From Blastomussa wellsi (lineage: Eukaryota; Cnidaria; Anthozoa; Scleractinia; Plerogyridae), in contig OX393568.1 in assembly GCA_947652115.1 (NCBI GenBank), forward strand, positions 21,290,144-21,354,143: DNA of 64,000 nt, in the 5' to 3' direction. Numbering within the stretch: position 1 is the first letter of the stretch; the number at the start of each line of letters is the position of its first letter. The notes under the pieces are model-generated. The model searched no databases. It was given only the letters and a program-made list of their open reading frames with translations, and had not been told where the DNA came from. This document shows positions 13,501 through 22,444 of the stretch, one piece after another. The position numbers were made by a program, and so were the translations under genes.

Positions 13501-15072
13501 AGACTCCGTGTGTCGTGTTCGCTGGGCATCCGTCTTTACGATATGGAGACGTGGTGCATTTCATGGAACTGTGGGGCAAATCAAGTGGAAACACGGTCAT
13601 ATTTACTGGTGTGTGATGTACTTGTTTTGAAAAAGGCAAATTACATTGATAAAGACAAAACGGGGACAAAGAAGCACTCAACCGGTATCTATGAGGTCAT
13701 GGGCTCAAATCCTTGACTCTTTGTCCCACGCTTATGTCATATTTGATCATTCCATCTTTATCATTTATTATTTACCATCTATCATATCTATCACAAATTA
13801 TGTTGTTGCCACTTCCTTTTTCTCTCCCCCACCCCTTCCCTATTCAGTATCTACTTTAGGACCCCTCCCGTAAAGGACCCAGACTGCCAGACACAGATTC
13901 GCTCCGACGAAGGGCTAACGCTCGAAACGTCAGCTCTTGAATCTTTTTACGGTGGCCAATTGACATTATCAACCCAGTTGATAAAACCAAATTATATTGC
14001 CAGACACAGAGTTGAGGACCAAGCCACACACGAAACAGAAACTCTTTCGTGACAGATGGCACATCATGTAATGTTTTAGTTAGCCGATTCTAATCCGCGT
14101 CAATCTTCCCCAAATTTAACCATCGTTATTCCTTTTGGGTTCACTAGCCGTTCTTTGACGATTTCCTACTTTACTAAGCTATAAATGCAGGGTTTTTTCC
14201 AGTTTGGAGGTAATTATGGACATACACGCAGCATAACGATAAAATGGAAACTATAAGGAGTCGCACTGATTTCCATTTCAGAGCCAGAGTTTCCATATTT
14301 GGAGGCGCTTGCACCTTATCAGCCAATTGCAATGAAGGTAGGTATAGTGTCCGAGTTGCTGAGCGCAAGCCATTATTTTCTTTTATTTTTTCATTCGTCT
14401 TTTTGGCCAGAGTGCGTTTTCAATCGCTGACGCTGTGTGCTCCAACCTATCATGCTTAGAGCTGACCAATCACAACAAAATCACGTAATTAACCAATCAG
14501 AACTCGAACCCAAAATGTGCAACCCGCGTCAAACGCGGGAAACGAGCAAGTCACATTTGGTTCTGTAGAGGGAGATGCCAATTGACATCAAAGGTATGGG
14601 AGGTGGAGCTAGATTTGTAAACCCGTTCCTTTTGTCGTCTCTGCGCCGCTTAATGGCTTAAAAGACAGTACAGGCAATATATTCCTGTTCTTTTCTTTAC
14701 TTTAGGCTTGTTACTGTCCCATTGATCCGAGGCTGAATTTTACACAGGCAAACAAACTTATACGAGAACTCCAGGTGAGGTTCTCAGTTACAACAGAAAT
14801 GTTTCGCATTTCGTACTAACAAGGGAACTGTTAAAACAGTATTTTCCCCAACACCAAAACAGAGGTTCGTGAGCTTCAAACTGCTGACCGCAGAGGGCCC
14901 AACACAAATGCCAAGCAAATGGTAGTCATCTTCTCTTTTATAACTTGTTTATCTTCAAAAGCTCATTTCTTTATGTTGTATATAGTACCGAGCGCTAAAC
15001 AAAGCGAGTTTGTCGATCCATTTTAGCGAATTACATCGTTACTGTTGTGCTGCGCTTCTTTAAATAATAGAT

Positions 15073-15115
<43 letters not shown>

Positions 15116-18100
15116 GTATAACAATATAATTTGGTTTTATCAACTTGGTTGATAATGTCAATTGGCCACCGCAGAGAGATTCAAGAGCTGGCGTTTCTAG
15201 CGCTCCGACGAAGGGCTAACGCTCGAAACGTCAGCTCTTGAATCTCTTTACGGTGGCCAATTGACATTATCAACCCAGTTGGTAAAACCAAATTATATTG
15301 CTTCTTTAAATAGTTGCGCGCGCGTTTGAGTAGCCAGCTTAAGTGGGTGCCAGGCGGGATACAGCCGTTCTGTCCCGTATTTGGTTATATCTTTTTTTGA
15401 CTTCACTTCAGGGGAAGATGTCATGATTGTTTTTTGGTGTTGTTTCAGCCTGGGCACCTTGCTATTCCAGATGCATACACTAGAGCACCAGATTTACTGC
15501 CGCACAGAACGGACCTGACTATTCAAGATGTGGTAAAGTTCTTTTCCTTGCAATTGCCTTCCATTCATTTACCAACCTCGTTCCATCATCCGCCCTCTTC
15601 CCGTTTCTCATCTTCCCGAGGGCGGGAATACCCTGGGAACGAGGATGCTCATTAACAACTGAATTCACTGCAATCTGAAATGGAGCGCTTCCGTCATTGT
15701 CAGGTTACAATTGCTGAAAAGTTGTTCGCAAGGAAATAGGGAATCCTTGGTCATCATTGGTTCTCACTTTTCTTCCCTTGCGCCTTTTAGAAGTAGTTCT
15801 GAGGCAACTAAAGAACGTTTACCTGACTAGTTAACAGTGACATCGCCAGTTTTGTTTTTGGCTTTACAGGAGTGCAAGATGTCAACGTTTAGCCATTTAG
15901 ATGTTCTGTCTCTGCCAGTTAGCAGGCAATTTGAGAAGGTTGTGTTGTCAAACGAGGTCAGTACACTTCACGCTTCACTTCACACTTTACTATTTTTAAA
16001 TTAATGTTACAACAAAGGGCATGCCCGCAACTAGCAATAGCTAATCTAATCGGGCCATGCCTTAGTAGCCGAATTAAAAAGGAATACAAAAACAGAAATT
16101 AACTAATAAAGTAAAAGGGAAAAAATACAGTATCGAGTAAAAACAAGAAAAACCGTAATGTATGCGCTTGGAAGAAGATACCATGGACTTTCCTACTGGG
16201 ATTTGAAATTACTGTTCGGAAATAAATTAGTCATTAGCTAGTTTACAAGAAATATAGTTCACAAATGGAGAACTTACGATGTGTGTTTGGGATTAGCCGT
16301 GGATCGTGTGGCCAATGCTATTTTCGATTAGCTCTCTGCAATCGCGCGTAACTAGCGTATACTGTTTGCGTTTGCTTTACGCTGTGGAAATCATTTCTAG
16401 ACAACTTTAAGTCCATGAAAATATAAAAGGACTCAAACTGTGCTCTACTTTTCCTGTTCAGCTGGCCAGCAGTCTTCACCCACAAGAAGTAAGGCCTGGG
16501 ATAGCGGTTACCACGGTAACAGGAACCTTGGTAACCAAAGACAACCGATACACACTTGAACCGTTGAACCTAACGGCGGAGTCCGGGTTTGACAAGACAA
16601 AGTAAGTTAATCGTATTACGTTTTTAAAACTCTTCCAGTGAGCTGTTTATGTGTGCGTCAAAAACTCTGAACTTTTTGAGGTTCTAAGAAGAAAAGAAAT
16701 TTGTGATAAATATTCTCCAAACTATTCCTCAATCCTTCATGGCCCATTTCAAAACCTTCTTCATGTAGGGATTCAAAAGTGGAGTCTAGAACAAGCCAGC
16801 GATCCTGTCATTTATGGGGCAGTGTTCTCGTTGAAGATCTTGTACAGGCCCTAGCAAAGGTACGCTGTTGTTATCCGTGTTTATAATATAGATAGGACTC
16901 TGCGCGCGCTCTGATTGGTCAAAAACCCATGTTTTAACAGAGTAAAAACATAGAAAAAGCGTGTTTTATTGTTTTTTTGTCAGCTTTACTCTAGTGAAAA
17001 TTCGCAAGGGATGGCGGCGAACATTTTCCATGAAGAAATTCCGGACAAAATTCTGAGTCAAGCTGCAGAGATTGTCGAAGAAGCTTCTAAGTTCGAGAGG
17101 AAAGCAGAGGAAGCGAAATTAAATTGCTTCAGTTTATCGATCGTGCGTGTTTTGTTGTTTTTACTCGCGGTGTTCTCAAATGCCCGTCGTGTTTTATGGC
17201 AGTATAATACATGGCTTAGGCTTCCTTATTTGTTAAATAATGTCTTAGTAATGCCTATTTGCTCAGACATTTTTTTTTCTTGCGAGGACACGTGGACTCC
17301 ATGCAAACTTTGCACGTGGTAATTAAGATACAAAGGTATCGCCTAAGTATTCGCAAACATGTTTATTCACCCTTCTGTCATTTCTTTTTCTCAGCGGGGT
17401 ATTCAGGACGTACATGTGGAATCTGATCAGGGAGGACACACCCTCCATTTGGTAAGTGGCGACTTCAAGTTTTAGTCGACCCGAATTTGAATGAAAAGGA
17501 AATTGATTTCAGGCTGGTACTTCGGCAAAAGGGCAAGATTTATTGAGTAACTGGCAGAGTTAGTCTTCTTCAGGGCCAGTTCTATAATGTTAGGAAAATA
17601 AGGGCTTCCAAAATTTTAGAACCGTTATCTTCTAAATTTCGTATTTCTATAAATTTTTCAAATTCTTTTCGAGAAAGTTAAGAAAAACACCCAAAACTTA
17701 GCCCATGTTTTGATTCATGTTTATTTAGTACACAGCGGTTTTGTATTGCTTATATATACATTAACACCATTTTTTTAAATATTATGGACTATAACTTGAG
17801 GCATACCAGAAATGTAAAGTCAAGAGTATGCCGAAATATAGCACAATGGCCATATTCGAGGCCCCTGGCATTAAAATGTAAGTTTACCCGACAGTTTGAA
17901 TTTTCCGAAATTATAAAAGATTGTAAATCAACATTGAAATGGCATCAACGGAAACTCGGAAAATATCCGAGTCCCAGAATTGCTATTAGAAACGTTGCTG
18001 GGGGGCAAGCCTTGCTCTCCAAAAATTGTTCCCATACAAATCTTGGTCTCTCAAAAAATCAAACCGTCATAAAATTTCTTTCTTTAATGCCTAGAGCCTC

Positions 18101-19311
18101 AAACTTGGTCATTTCGCTATTTTAGACGTACGGTACGATTTCCATTTCTGGCATTCTTTAAGTTAGCCCATAATTTTATTAAATGTAGGTTATGTGATAG
18201 GAGGGGGTAAGTTTCGAAAGAAACTGCGGTGCTGCGTCGGTGGGAAGTATAACAATATAATTTGGTTTTATCAACTGGGGTGATAATGTGAATTGGCTAC
18301 CGTAGCTCTTGAATCTCTTTACGGTGGCCAATTCACATTATCAACCCAGTTGATAATGTGAATTGGCTACCGTAGCTCTTGAATCTCTTTACGGTGGCCA
18401 ATTCACATTATCAACCCAGTTGATTAACCAAATTATATAGGTTACGTGATAGCCTGGCTCCGAAGTGCCCATTTGTAGTAAACCTGTAAAAGCGGTATTC
18501 GGGTGCACGCCGCCTTGAGGCATCAGTTATCGAGGCTGTAAACAAAATAATGGAAAGGTTGCGATATTTTTGTTTGGTTGGTTTTTAGGGGCGAAGGGCC
18601 CCTCTTGCCCACTTATTCTGAGGCAGAAAACAAACCAACATATTTTCTTCAAAGCATTCGTAAGCAGAGTCGGAAGAACGCTTACGGCCTAGTGAAAATC
18701 GAAAATCGGGGTCATAAGCGGAGTCATAAGCGCGACCGAATCGGAGACGGAAGAATCAGAGCGTTTCTGTTTTCTTCGGATCCCGCTTATGACTCAGTCG
18801 CTTCCGATTAGGGAAAACTAGATTGTCGTAGTCGCAAACAGAAGCCGAAGAATAAACCAATCGCATTGCTAGTTTTCAGGCACTCCGAGTTCTTCCTTTC
18901 TGCTTGCGACTCCGACAATCTAGTTTTCACTAGAACGGAAGCGATGGAGTCATAAGCGGAATCAGAACTCTGCTTACGACTCCGTCGATTTGATTTTCAC
19001 GAGATCATAACGCTTATGACTTCACTTACGACTCCGACTCCGACTAAGTCGCTTGTGGAAACCAGGCTTAAGTTAGGTTTTCAACAATTGGAGCATCAGA
19101 AAATCGAATGAGTGATGAGCAAAATTGTGGCGACATAATAGGCTAAGTGGCAAATTATGGTTGGATAATCGTGACATTTCTTTGTTTGTAGGCTCAAGAT
19201 GACGCCATGATTCAGCTGGATCGGAGCGGAACACACATCATTACACACGGAAACGAGGCTCTGAGAATCAACATCCGGGACTCGCTGCTCGAGTGTGTGT
19301 CCCAGTTTTGA
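1194..19311 (+). CDS. INTS9: Integrator complex subunit 9, 24 coding exons
   Basis: Integrator subunit: INTS9 pairs with the endonuclease INTS11 in the nuclear complex that cleaves snRNA 3' ends and terminates paused RNA polymerase II. Exons: 1194-1202, 1285-1412, 2209-2281, 3008-3070, 4060-4143, 4361-4416, 5275-5361, 5900-5959, 6893-6953, 8433-8522, 9193-9349, 10555-10604, 10824-10954, 11850-11910, 12053-12095, 13480-13608, 14282-14337, 14706-14774, 15449-15532, 15870-15956, 16462-16601, 16769-16859, 17395-17451, 19192-19311. All junctions are GT-AG and the frame stays open for 661 aa, close to the 658 aa of human INTS9. Landmarks: IMLDCSLDM near the N-terminus, [14 protein letters not shown] (residues about 103-115) where active beta-CASP nucleases have HxHxDH, then [14 protein letters not shown] and [12 protein letters not shown] in the beta-CASP part. 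The missing metal ligands agree with INTS9 being inactive. The first coding exon is only ATG-AAG-TTG. The introns hold many MITEs and SINE pieces. Confidence 0.97.
2486..2657. mobile_element. MITE in INTS9 intron 3
   Basis: Terminal inverted repeats: TAGGCCATTTCCAAGTG on the left and CTTGGGAATGGCCTG on the right, about 170 bp apart, with no coding capacity. The same end sequence (GGCCATTTCCAGTCC) bounds the element at 47171-47482, so this is a dispersed family. Confidence 0.6.
2892..2918. repeat. Poly-C tract
   Basis: An interrupted run of C (about 25 bases) in INTS9 intron 3. It is typical of slippage-prone homopolymers; its length is unreliable. Confidence 0.9.
3095..3210. mobile_element. 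Foldback MITE (TTGTTGGATATGA family)
   Basis: The ends AACAATGATTCCATTCGCCC and GGGCGAATGGAATAATTGTT are inverted copies; the arms continue with TTGTTGGATATGA and TCATATCCAACAA. The centre is ACCAACAAGCGCGTAGCGCG. A diverged relative with the same outer arms lies at 37531-37655. It sits in INTS9 intron 4, 25 bp after the exon. Confidence 0.7.
3640..3708. repeat. AT-rich tandem duplication
   Basis: Two back-to-back copies of an approximately 33-bp AT-only unit (AATAATATATATAATATAAT plus AAAATATAT). This is a simple low-complexity repeat in INTS9 intron 4. Confidence 0.8.
4675..4832 (-). mobile_element. Degraded tRNA-type SINE, reverse orientation
   Basis: Read on the minus strand it has the order seen in the copies at 8612-8790 and 23625-23815: a tRNA-like head (TTTTGGTTAGTGGGCTAG, then TTTGAGACC region), GGGGCACTGTGTTGTGTTC, TTGGCAAGACAATTACTCTC and an ACAGCACCTGTC body. 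It lies within INTS9 intron 6. Confidence 0.5.
5138..5245. mobile_element. Fragment of TCAAACACTCGAGACAGTG foldback family
   Basis: The left arm TCAAACACTCGAGACAGTG and right arm CATCTCTTGTGTTTGATAAT are inverted. The better-preserved copy is at 21591-21736. It lies in INTS9 intron 6. Confidence 0.5.
6085..6745. repeat. Degenerate minisatellite around CAAATTATGGGTACA
   Basis: Several imperfect units of about 60 bp with the motif CAAATTATGGGTAC / AACCACAGGTACTTGTAC occur at about 6085-6190 and again at about 6560-6745, separated by roughly 350 bp of unrelated sequence. It lies wholly within INTS9 intron 8. Confidence 0.5.
7050..7120 (+). mobile_element. tRNA-derived SINE head fragment
   Basis: GGGGCAGTGGTGAGAGCGTT followed by CACCTCCCACCAGTGTGACG and a B-box-like GTGGGTTCAATTGTGGCC has the layout of a tRNA-derived SINE promoter. 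No full-length body can be followed. It lies in INTS9 intron 9. Confidence 0.4.
7455..7610 (+). mobile_element. MITE half-copy, GGTGGCCAATTGACA family
   Basis: It begins GGGGTAAGTTTCTAAAGAAA, continues CTGCGTCGGTGGGAAGTATA, AATTTGGTTTTATCAAC, TTGGCCACCGTAAAGAGATT and ends GAGCGTTAGCCCTTCGTC. This is one arm of a family that forms long hairpins; other copies are at 13896-14003, 15070-15301, 18203-18440, 19532-19680 and 44229-44485. Open frames across it (7322-7657) are shadows. Confidence 0.75.
8612..8790 (+). mobile_element. tRNA-derived SINE
   Basis: The head reads CCTAATGGTTAGCATGCTGG (A-box-like) and GTGTTCGAACCTGGC (B box), followed by GGGCACTGCGTTGTTCTTGG, GCAAGATATTTTACTCTCAT and AGTGCCTATGGGTACC. 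The same body is found reversed at 23625-23815. Its open frames on both strands are not genes. It lies in INTS9 intron 10. Confidence 0.6.
9492..9861. mobile_element. MITE with perfect TAGGGACCTTACGAAACCAC ends
   Basis: The left end TAGGGACCTTACGAAACCAC, followed by GACGG, is matched in inverse on the right (GTGGTTTCGTAAGGTCCCTA). A TA at each outer edge fits a TA target duplication (Tc1/mariner-like), although TA could be part of the repeat. It is about 370 bp with no coding capacity, in INTS9 intron 11. Confidence 0.75.
12134..12510. mobile_element. AGGCGCAGCCGAGTTGAC foldback element with nested insertion
   Basis: It matches the copy at 43705-44005 from end to end: ATAGTCAACAAGGCGCAGCC, later TTGCATTCCAAAAGCTACCA, CTATCGGCGAATAGAAA, AACCAATCAGATTCACGGAT and GAACACAGCTGAGTTTCTAC. 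Here about 95 bp (12256-12351), starting AGCCTGCGACCAGGCTCC and ending CTGTTCACAGGCTACACAG, interrupts it and is absent from the other copy. It lies in INTS9 intron 15. Confidence 0.65.
12745..13300. mobile_element. TIR element with internal 21-bp-arm hairpin
   Basis: Left end GGGGGTGAATAGGTTCGCGG; right end ATTCGCGTACCCCTATTCAC, its diverged inverse. Inside, the word CGGATTT/CGGATTAG recurs at both ends. At 13017-13083 two inverted 21-bp arms (GACTCGTCCCCAGTCGTCTC and its complement) surround a short loop. There is no transposase frame. It lies in INTS9 intron 15. Confidence 0.55.
13896..14003 (-). mobile_element. MITE half-copy, GGTGGCCAATTGACA family
   Basis: CGAAGGGCTAACGCTCGAAA, CGTCAGCTCTTGAATC, TACGGTGGCCAATTGACA and CCAGTTGATAAAACCAAATT form the inverse arm of the family at 7455-7610. 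It lies in INTS9 intron 16. Confidence 0.75.
15070..15301. mobile_element. Full foldback MITE, GGTGGCCAATTGACA family
   Basis: Both arms are present: GGGGTAAGTTTCTAAAGAAA through AGCGCTCCGACGAAGGGCTA, then the inverse arm ending CAACCCAGTTGGTAAAACCA. Transcribed RNA would form a long hairpin. It lies in INTS9 intron 18. Confidence 0.8.
18203..18440. mobile_element. Foldback MITE with internal tandem duplication
   Basis: Same family as 15070-15301. The apex is rearranged: a segment of about 60 bp running from GATAATGTGAATTGGCTACC to ATTCACATTATCAACCCAGT is repeated twice head to tail. It lies in INTS9 intron 23. Confidence 0.75.
18600..19075. repeat. Degenerate AGCGGAGTCATAAGCG-rich element
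   Basis: The stretch carries many diverged copies of a GGAGTCATAAGCG/CGCTTATGACTCCG word in both orientations and ends CTTGTGGAAACCAGGCTTA. It is probably a decayed non-autonomous transposon in INTS9 intron 23. No left terminal repeat could be fixed with confidence. Confidence 0.4.
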
Positions 19312-19531
19312 GCACGTGACGTTTACCGGAACAGCCAGGATTGCGGGAGAGTTCCGCCAGGACTCGTTAGCCTCGACTATACCAGCCTCGCCGCTGAGCC
19401 GGGCTCCAGAGAGTTAGAAGTCTGTTATGAGAGACAAACTGCAGCGTTGTTACCATTCGTTTCCGACATCGGAATCTCATCCAGTTTATCAAAAACTTCC
19501 AGAAGAACGAACTGACCGTATATTGAATAGA

Positions 19532-19538
19532 GGGGATA

Positions 19539-19575
<37 letters not shown>

Positions 19576-19680
19576 GTATAACAATATAATTTGGTTTTAT
19601 CAACTGGGTCGATAATGTGAATTGGCCACCGTAAAGAGATTCAATAGCTGACGTTTCCCAGTTGATAAAACCAAATTATG
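19532..19680 (+). mobile_element. MITE copy, GGTGGCCAATTGACA family, deleted apex
   Basis: It begins GGGGATAAGTTTCTAAAGAA, runs through AATTGGCCACCGTAAAGAGA and jumps after GACGTTTCC straight to CAGTTGATAAAACCAAATTA, so most of the second arm is missing. Confidence 0.7.
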
Positions 19681-19859
19681 ACCGTATATTGGTCTTTGGT
19701 ATAAATCTACTAGCGTGCTATCCTGAATGCCGTTCTCCAAGCTACCCACTATCTATTCTTCACTTTTTCGAAATGTCCGTGAAGAAGATTTAGACAGTTT
19801 ACTGGTCGATGCTGTTCCAGAAAAGACAAAAGTCGCCACGACCAGTAGATTTATGCTAA

Positions 19860-19943
19860 AACAATTAGATTATGCGCTCTCGATTTCTATGCGTGATAGT
19901 TGACGAGGGCGCATAGAAATCTCGAGCTCATAATCTAATTGTT
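19860..19943. mobile_element. Short foldback MITE
   Basis: The arms AACAATTAGATTATGCGCTC and GAGCTCATAATCTAATTGTT are inverted, continuing inward as TCGATTTCTATGCG and CGCATAGAAATCTCGA around a short loop. No coding capacity. Confidence 0.7.
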
Positions 19944-20976
19944 AAGTATTAGACCTTTGTCCGGGATAAAGGACGAGATGCAAGGTCGGGCTTAATTTTA
20001 TTAGCACGCTTAGTCTTAGCCTCTTTGCTTCTCGGAATTACAGAGGCATGGTTTAGAAATCACAACTGATTTTAACATTGTCATGTAAAATAGTTGGAAA
20101 TGTCAGATTATGTAAGAGCGGCTATTATCTCTCTTTGCTGCAGTTGCAAAATCAAATCGTCGCGTGCCTTTTACTGCAAGAGAGGTATACCCAGTCTCTC
20201 GGCCTGTGAGCTGATAAAAACTGTATGTGAATCCAGAAAAACCTCTGTGGGGAAGAGAGACGACGAATAATGAAGCACGGCAACGACCTGAGGGATAATC
20301 AGTGTGCCATTCGTTTGTTGGAAACTTTTTAAACTTTCGCATTAAACGATCGATCTCTGATCGGAGTACGAGTACGAGTACGCCTTTCGAATCTCTATCC
20401 AGTTACGGTCTCAGATGCCTCACTCTTCTCAGTTGCTAACCAGTTGAAAAGGAGACTGTCGGTGCAAAATTGCTGTAAAATGTGAAAGCATAGGCACGAG
20501 AACTTAGTTTGAAAACTCGTACTCGTACTCAATCTCGTACTCGTTTTCTGATTTTAAGTTCCCTATTGAAACGCGAGCCTAAATTTTTCAAGTTTGTCAA
20601 ATATAATCTTTCTCAATCCTCCTCATTCGAAGCCATCCTTGTTTCTTCTCAGTTTATTGTTACATCGTTGGTGTTTTTCTACCTTGGTAGACTATTATTC
20701 CTAAGTTTCGTTTGATTTGAAGGCAATTTTATATGTTACCAAAGTTGACTCAATTCATGGTGAACAAAAATGAAGAGAAAAAAGGAGCCGGTTTGGACTC
20801 AGTTTTAAAGAACCTGAAAGGGACACTGTCATGAGTATAACTTCAAAAATTCAACAGCCCAAAAACTTTACACCAATGGAAACCTACAAACAGTGGTCAC
20901 GTTTTGATAAAATTACTATGTCAATGTACTGAAGCTAAATATGGAGTGATATCATTATTATACCATCAGGAACTTT

Positions 20977-21457
20977 AGGCCCTGTTTACAAGGAGGTAGG
21001 GTAACCCTAGTGCTAGGGTTACCCTAGCAAGAGGGTTACCCTGACACTCGCACATTTCTTCTTTTTTTCAACGACGCGTTTACAAGGCAGCTAGGGTAAC
21101 TCTAGCTGCCTTGTAAATGCTCTGCTAGGGACAACTCGGCTACCCGGGACAACTTTGTACTAGTTTCCAGACCCTTTGAATGTTGACAAGAAACGACCAT
21201 CATGGCGGACCGCGAGGCTAAATTTAGCCGATTTCAACTTGGAAGGTAACATAACAGCATTTCTTGACAATGGAAAGCAGCAATAAGAGGCAACAGAGAC
21301 AGGAGAATGGAGGTACTTAGCAAAACTCTTCTCTTGTCGGCCATTGCGGTTACCACCCAACCTGCAAATTTTTGCTTGTAAATCCGGGCTATCTTTAACC
21401 CTCATGCTAGGGTAATCCTGGCACTAGGGTTAGCCTACCTCCTTGTTAACAGGGCCC
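20977..21457. mobile_element. TIR element, AGGCCCTGTTTACAAGGAGG ends
   Basis: The left end AGGCCCTGTTTACAAGGAGG, followed by GTAGGGTAACCCTAG, is mirrored at the right by CTAGGGTTAGCCTACCTCC and TTGTTAACAGGGCC. About 480 bp, with further CTAGGGTAAC words inside. The internal minus-strand open frame (21160-21405) has no recognisable domain. Confidence 0.7.
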
Positions 21458-21590
21458 CATCTCAACTTGAAAAAGTCAGGCTGACTTTTTCAAGTTCTGT
21501 CCTTGTGATTTGGAAAAATTGATGGAAACTATTTACGGTCATCCTCTTCCTTCAATAATTTGATTGATATCCATCTCTATGTACTAAGTA

Positions 21591-21736
21591 ATATATCAAA
21601 CACAGGAGACAGTGTTTCATCGCATTTCCAAACACCGAGAAGAGAGTTGAAAATACGACGCGCAGCGGAGTATTTTTGACGAACTTCGAGGTGTTTGGAA
21701 ATGTGATGAAACACTGTCTCGAGTGTTTGATATATC
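21591..21736. mobile_element. Foldback MITE, ATATATCAAACAC family
   Basis: The outer arms ATATATCAAACAC and GTGTTTGATATAT are inverted, then AGACAGTGTTTCATC and GATGAAACACTGTCT. The centre contains ACGACGCGCAGCGGAG. A fragment of the family is at 5138-5245. Confidence 0.7.
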
Positions 21737-22444
21737 TTCTCAATCGAAAATAAAACTGCGGAGAAAACGAATAAATAAAATCGTAAAAATCTATGCTAAT
21801 TAAGATCACATTTCCAATCTGATTTCCTTTGTTTTAACGTGATGAATTATTAATGAGTTTGAGAAAAGCATTTCCTGTATGGGTAAAAGAACTCCGTCAT
21901 CTAAAAAGCCGAAAAATGTCCGTGACATTAGGTTGTCCCTTTAATGAGGAGTATAGAAATCTATCTCGTGCAAAAACGTTCCGTGTCCCAAGAAATATCA
22001 ATTTTTTTTAGAAAACTGTATTTCAGTAATGTTCACGGTTTGATTCTTTTTCGGATCGTGGCTTCGCGTGCAGTTTGCATGTCATCTTTCTCCCCCCCCC
22101 CACCCCCCTTCGTTGACAGCCCCCCTGCCAAATATAAAGCATTTCTGTTTTGTCAAGCTCGGCCGCAATAAAAATTGCTTCACACACTTGTAACGTGGTA
22201 TTAATAAAAATTTTTTTTTTTTAAGTAAAGAAATAAATTGCATAAAAATCGCCTGTGTAAACGAGCCTTGCCGATATTATCCAAAGAAAACTTTTGCTGC
22301 GTTGTTTGCCCCTCTCTCCCCTCCCAGTAACATTCAGATTTATGAACATCTACCACGTGACGAATTGCTCCCGAACACGAACGAATGTAATTGAATTTTC
22401 GATGGCAACTTGAGCGAAGTGAGTGATCACTTATCCAGTCGAAA

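Larger units (their letters stand above)
19312..22444. other. Intergenic region between INTS9 and the macro-TIR gene
   Basis: INTS9 3' flank and the upstream side of the next gene. It contains a half-copy of the GGTGGCCAATTGACA family (19532-19680), a foldback element (19860-19943), a TIR element (20977-21457), a second foldback (21591-21736), CTCGTACTC-type short repeats near 20365 and 20517, and a C-rich run near 22093-22106. I see no conserved coding exon; the open frames here overlap these repeats. Confidence 0.7.

Noticed and set aside
17784..18125. 113-codon plus frame in INTS9 intron 23
   Set aside because: No recognisable motif, no homologous pattern and no partner exon; it is likely chance in AT-rich intron.
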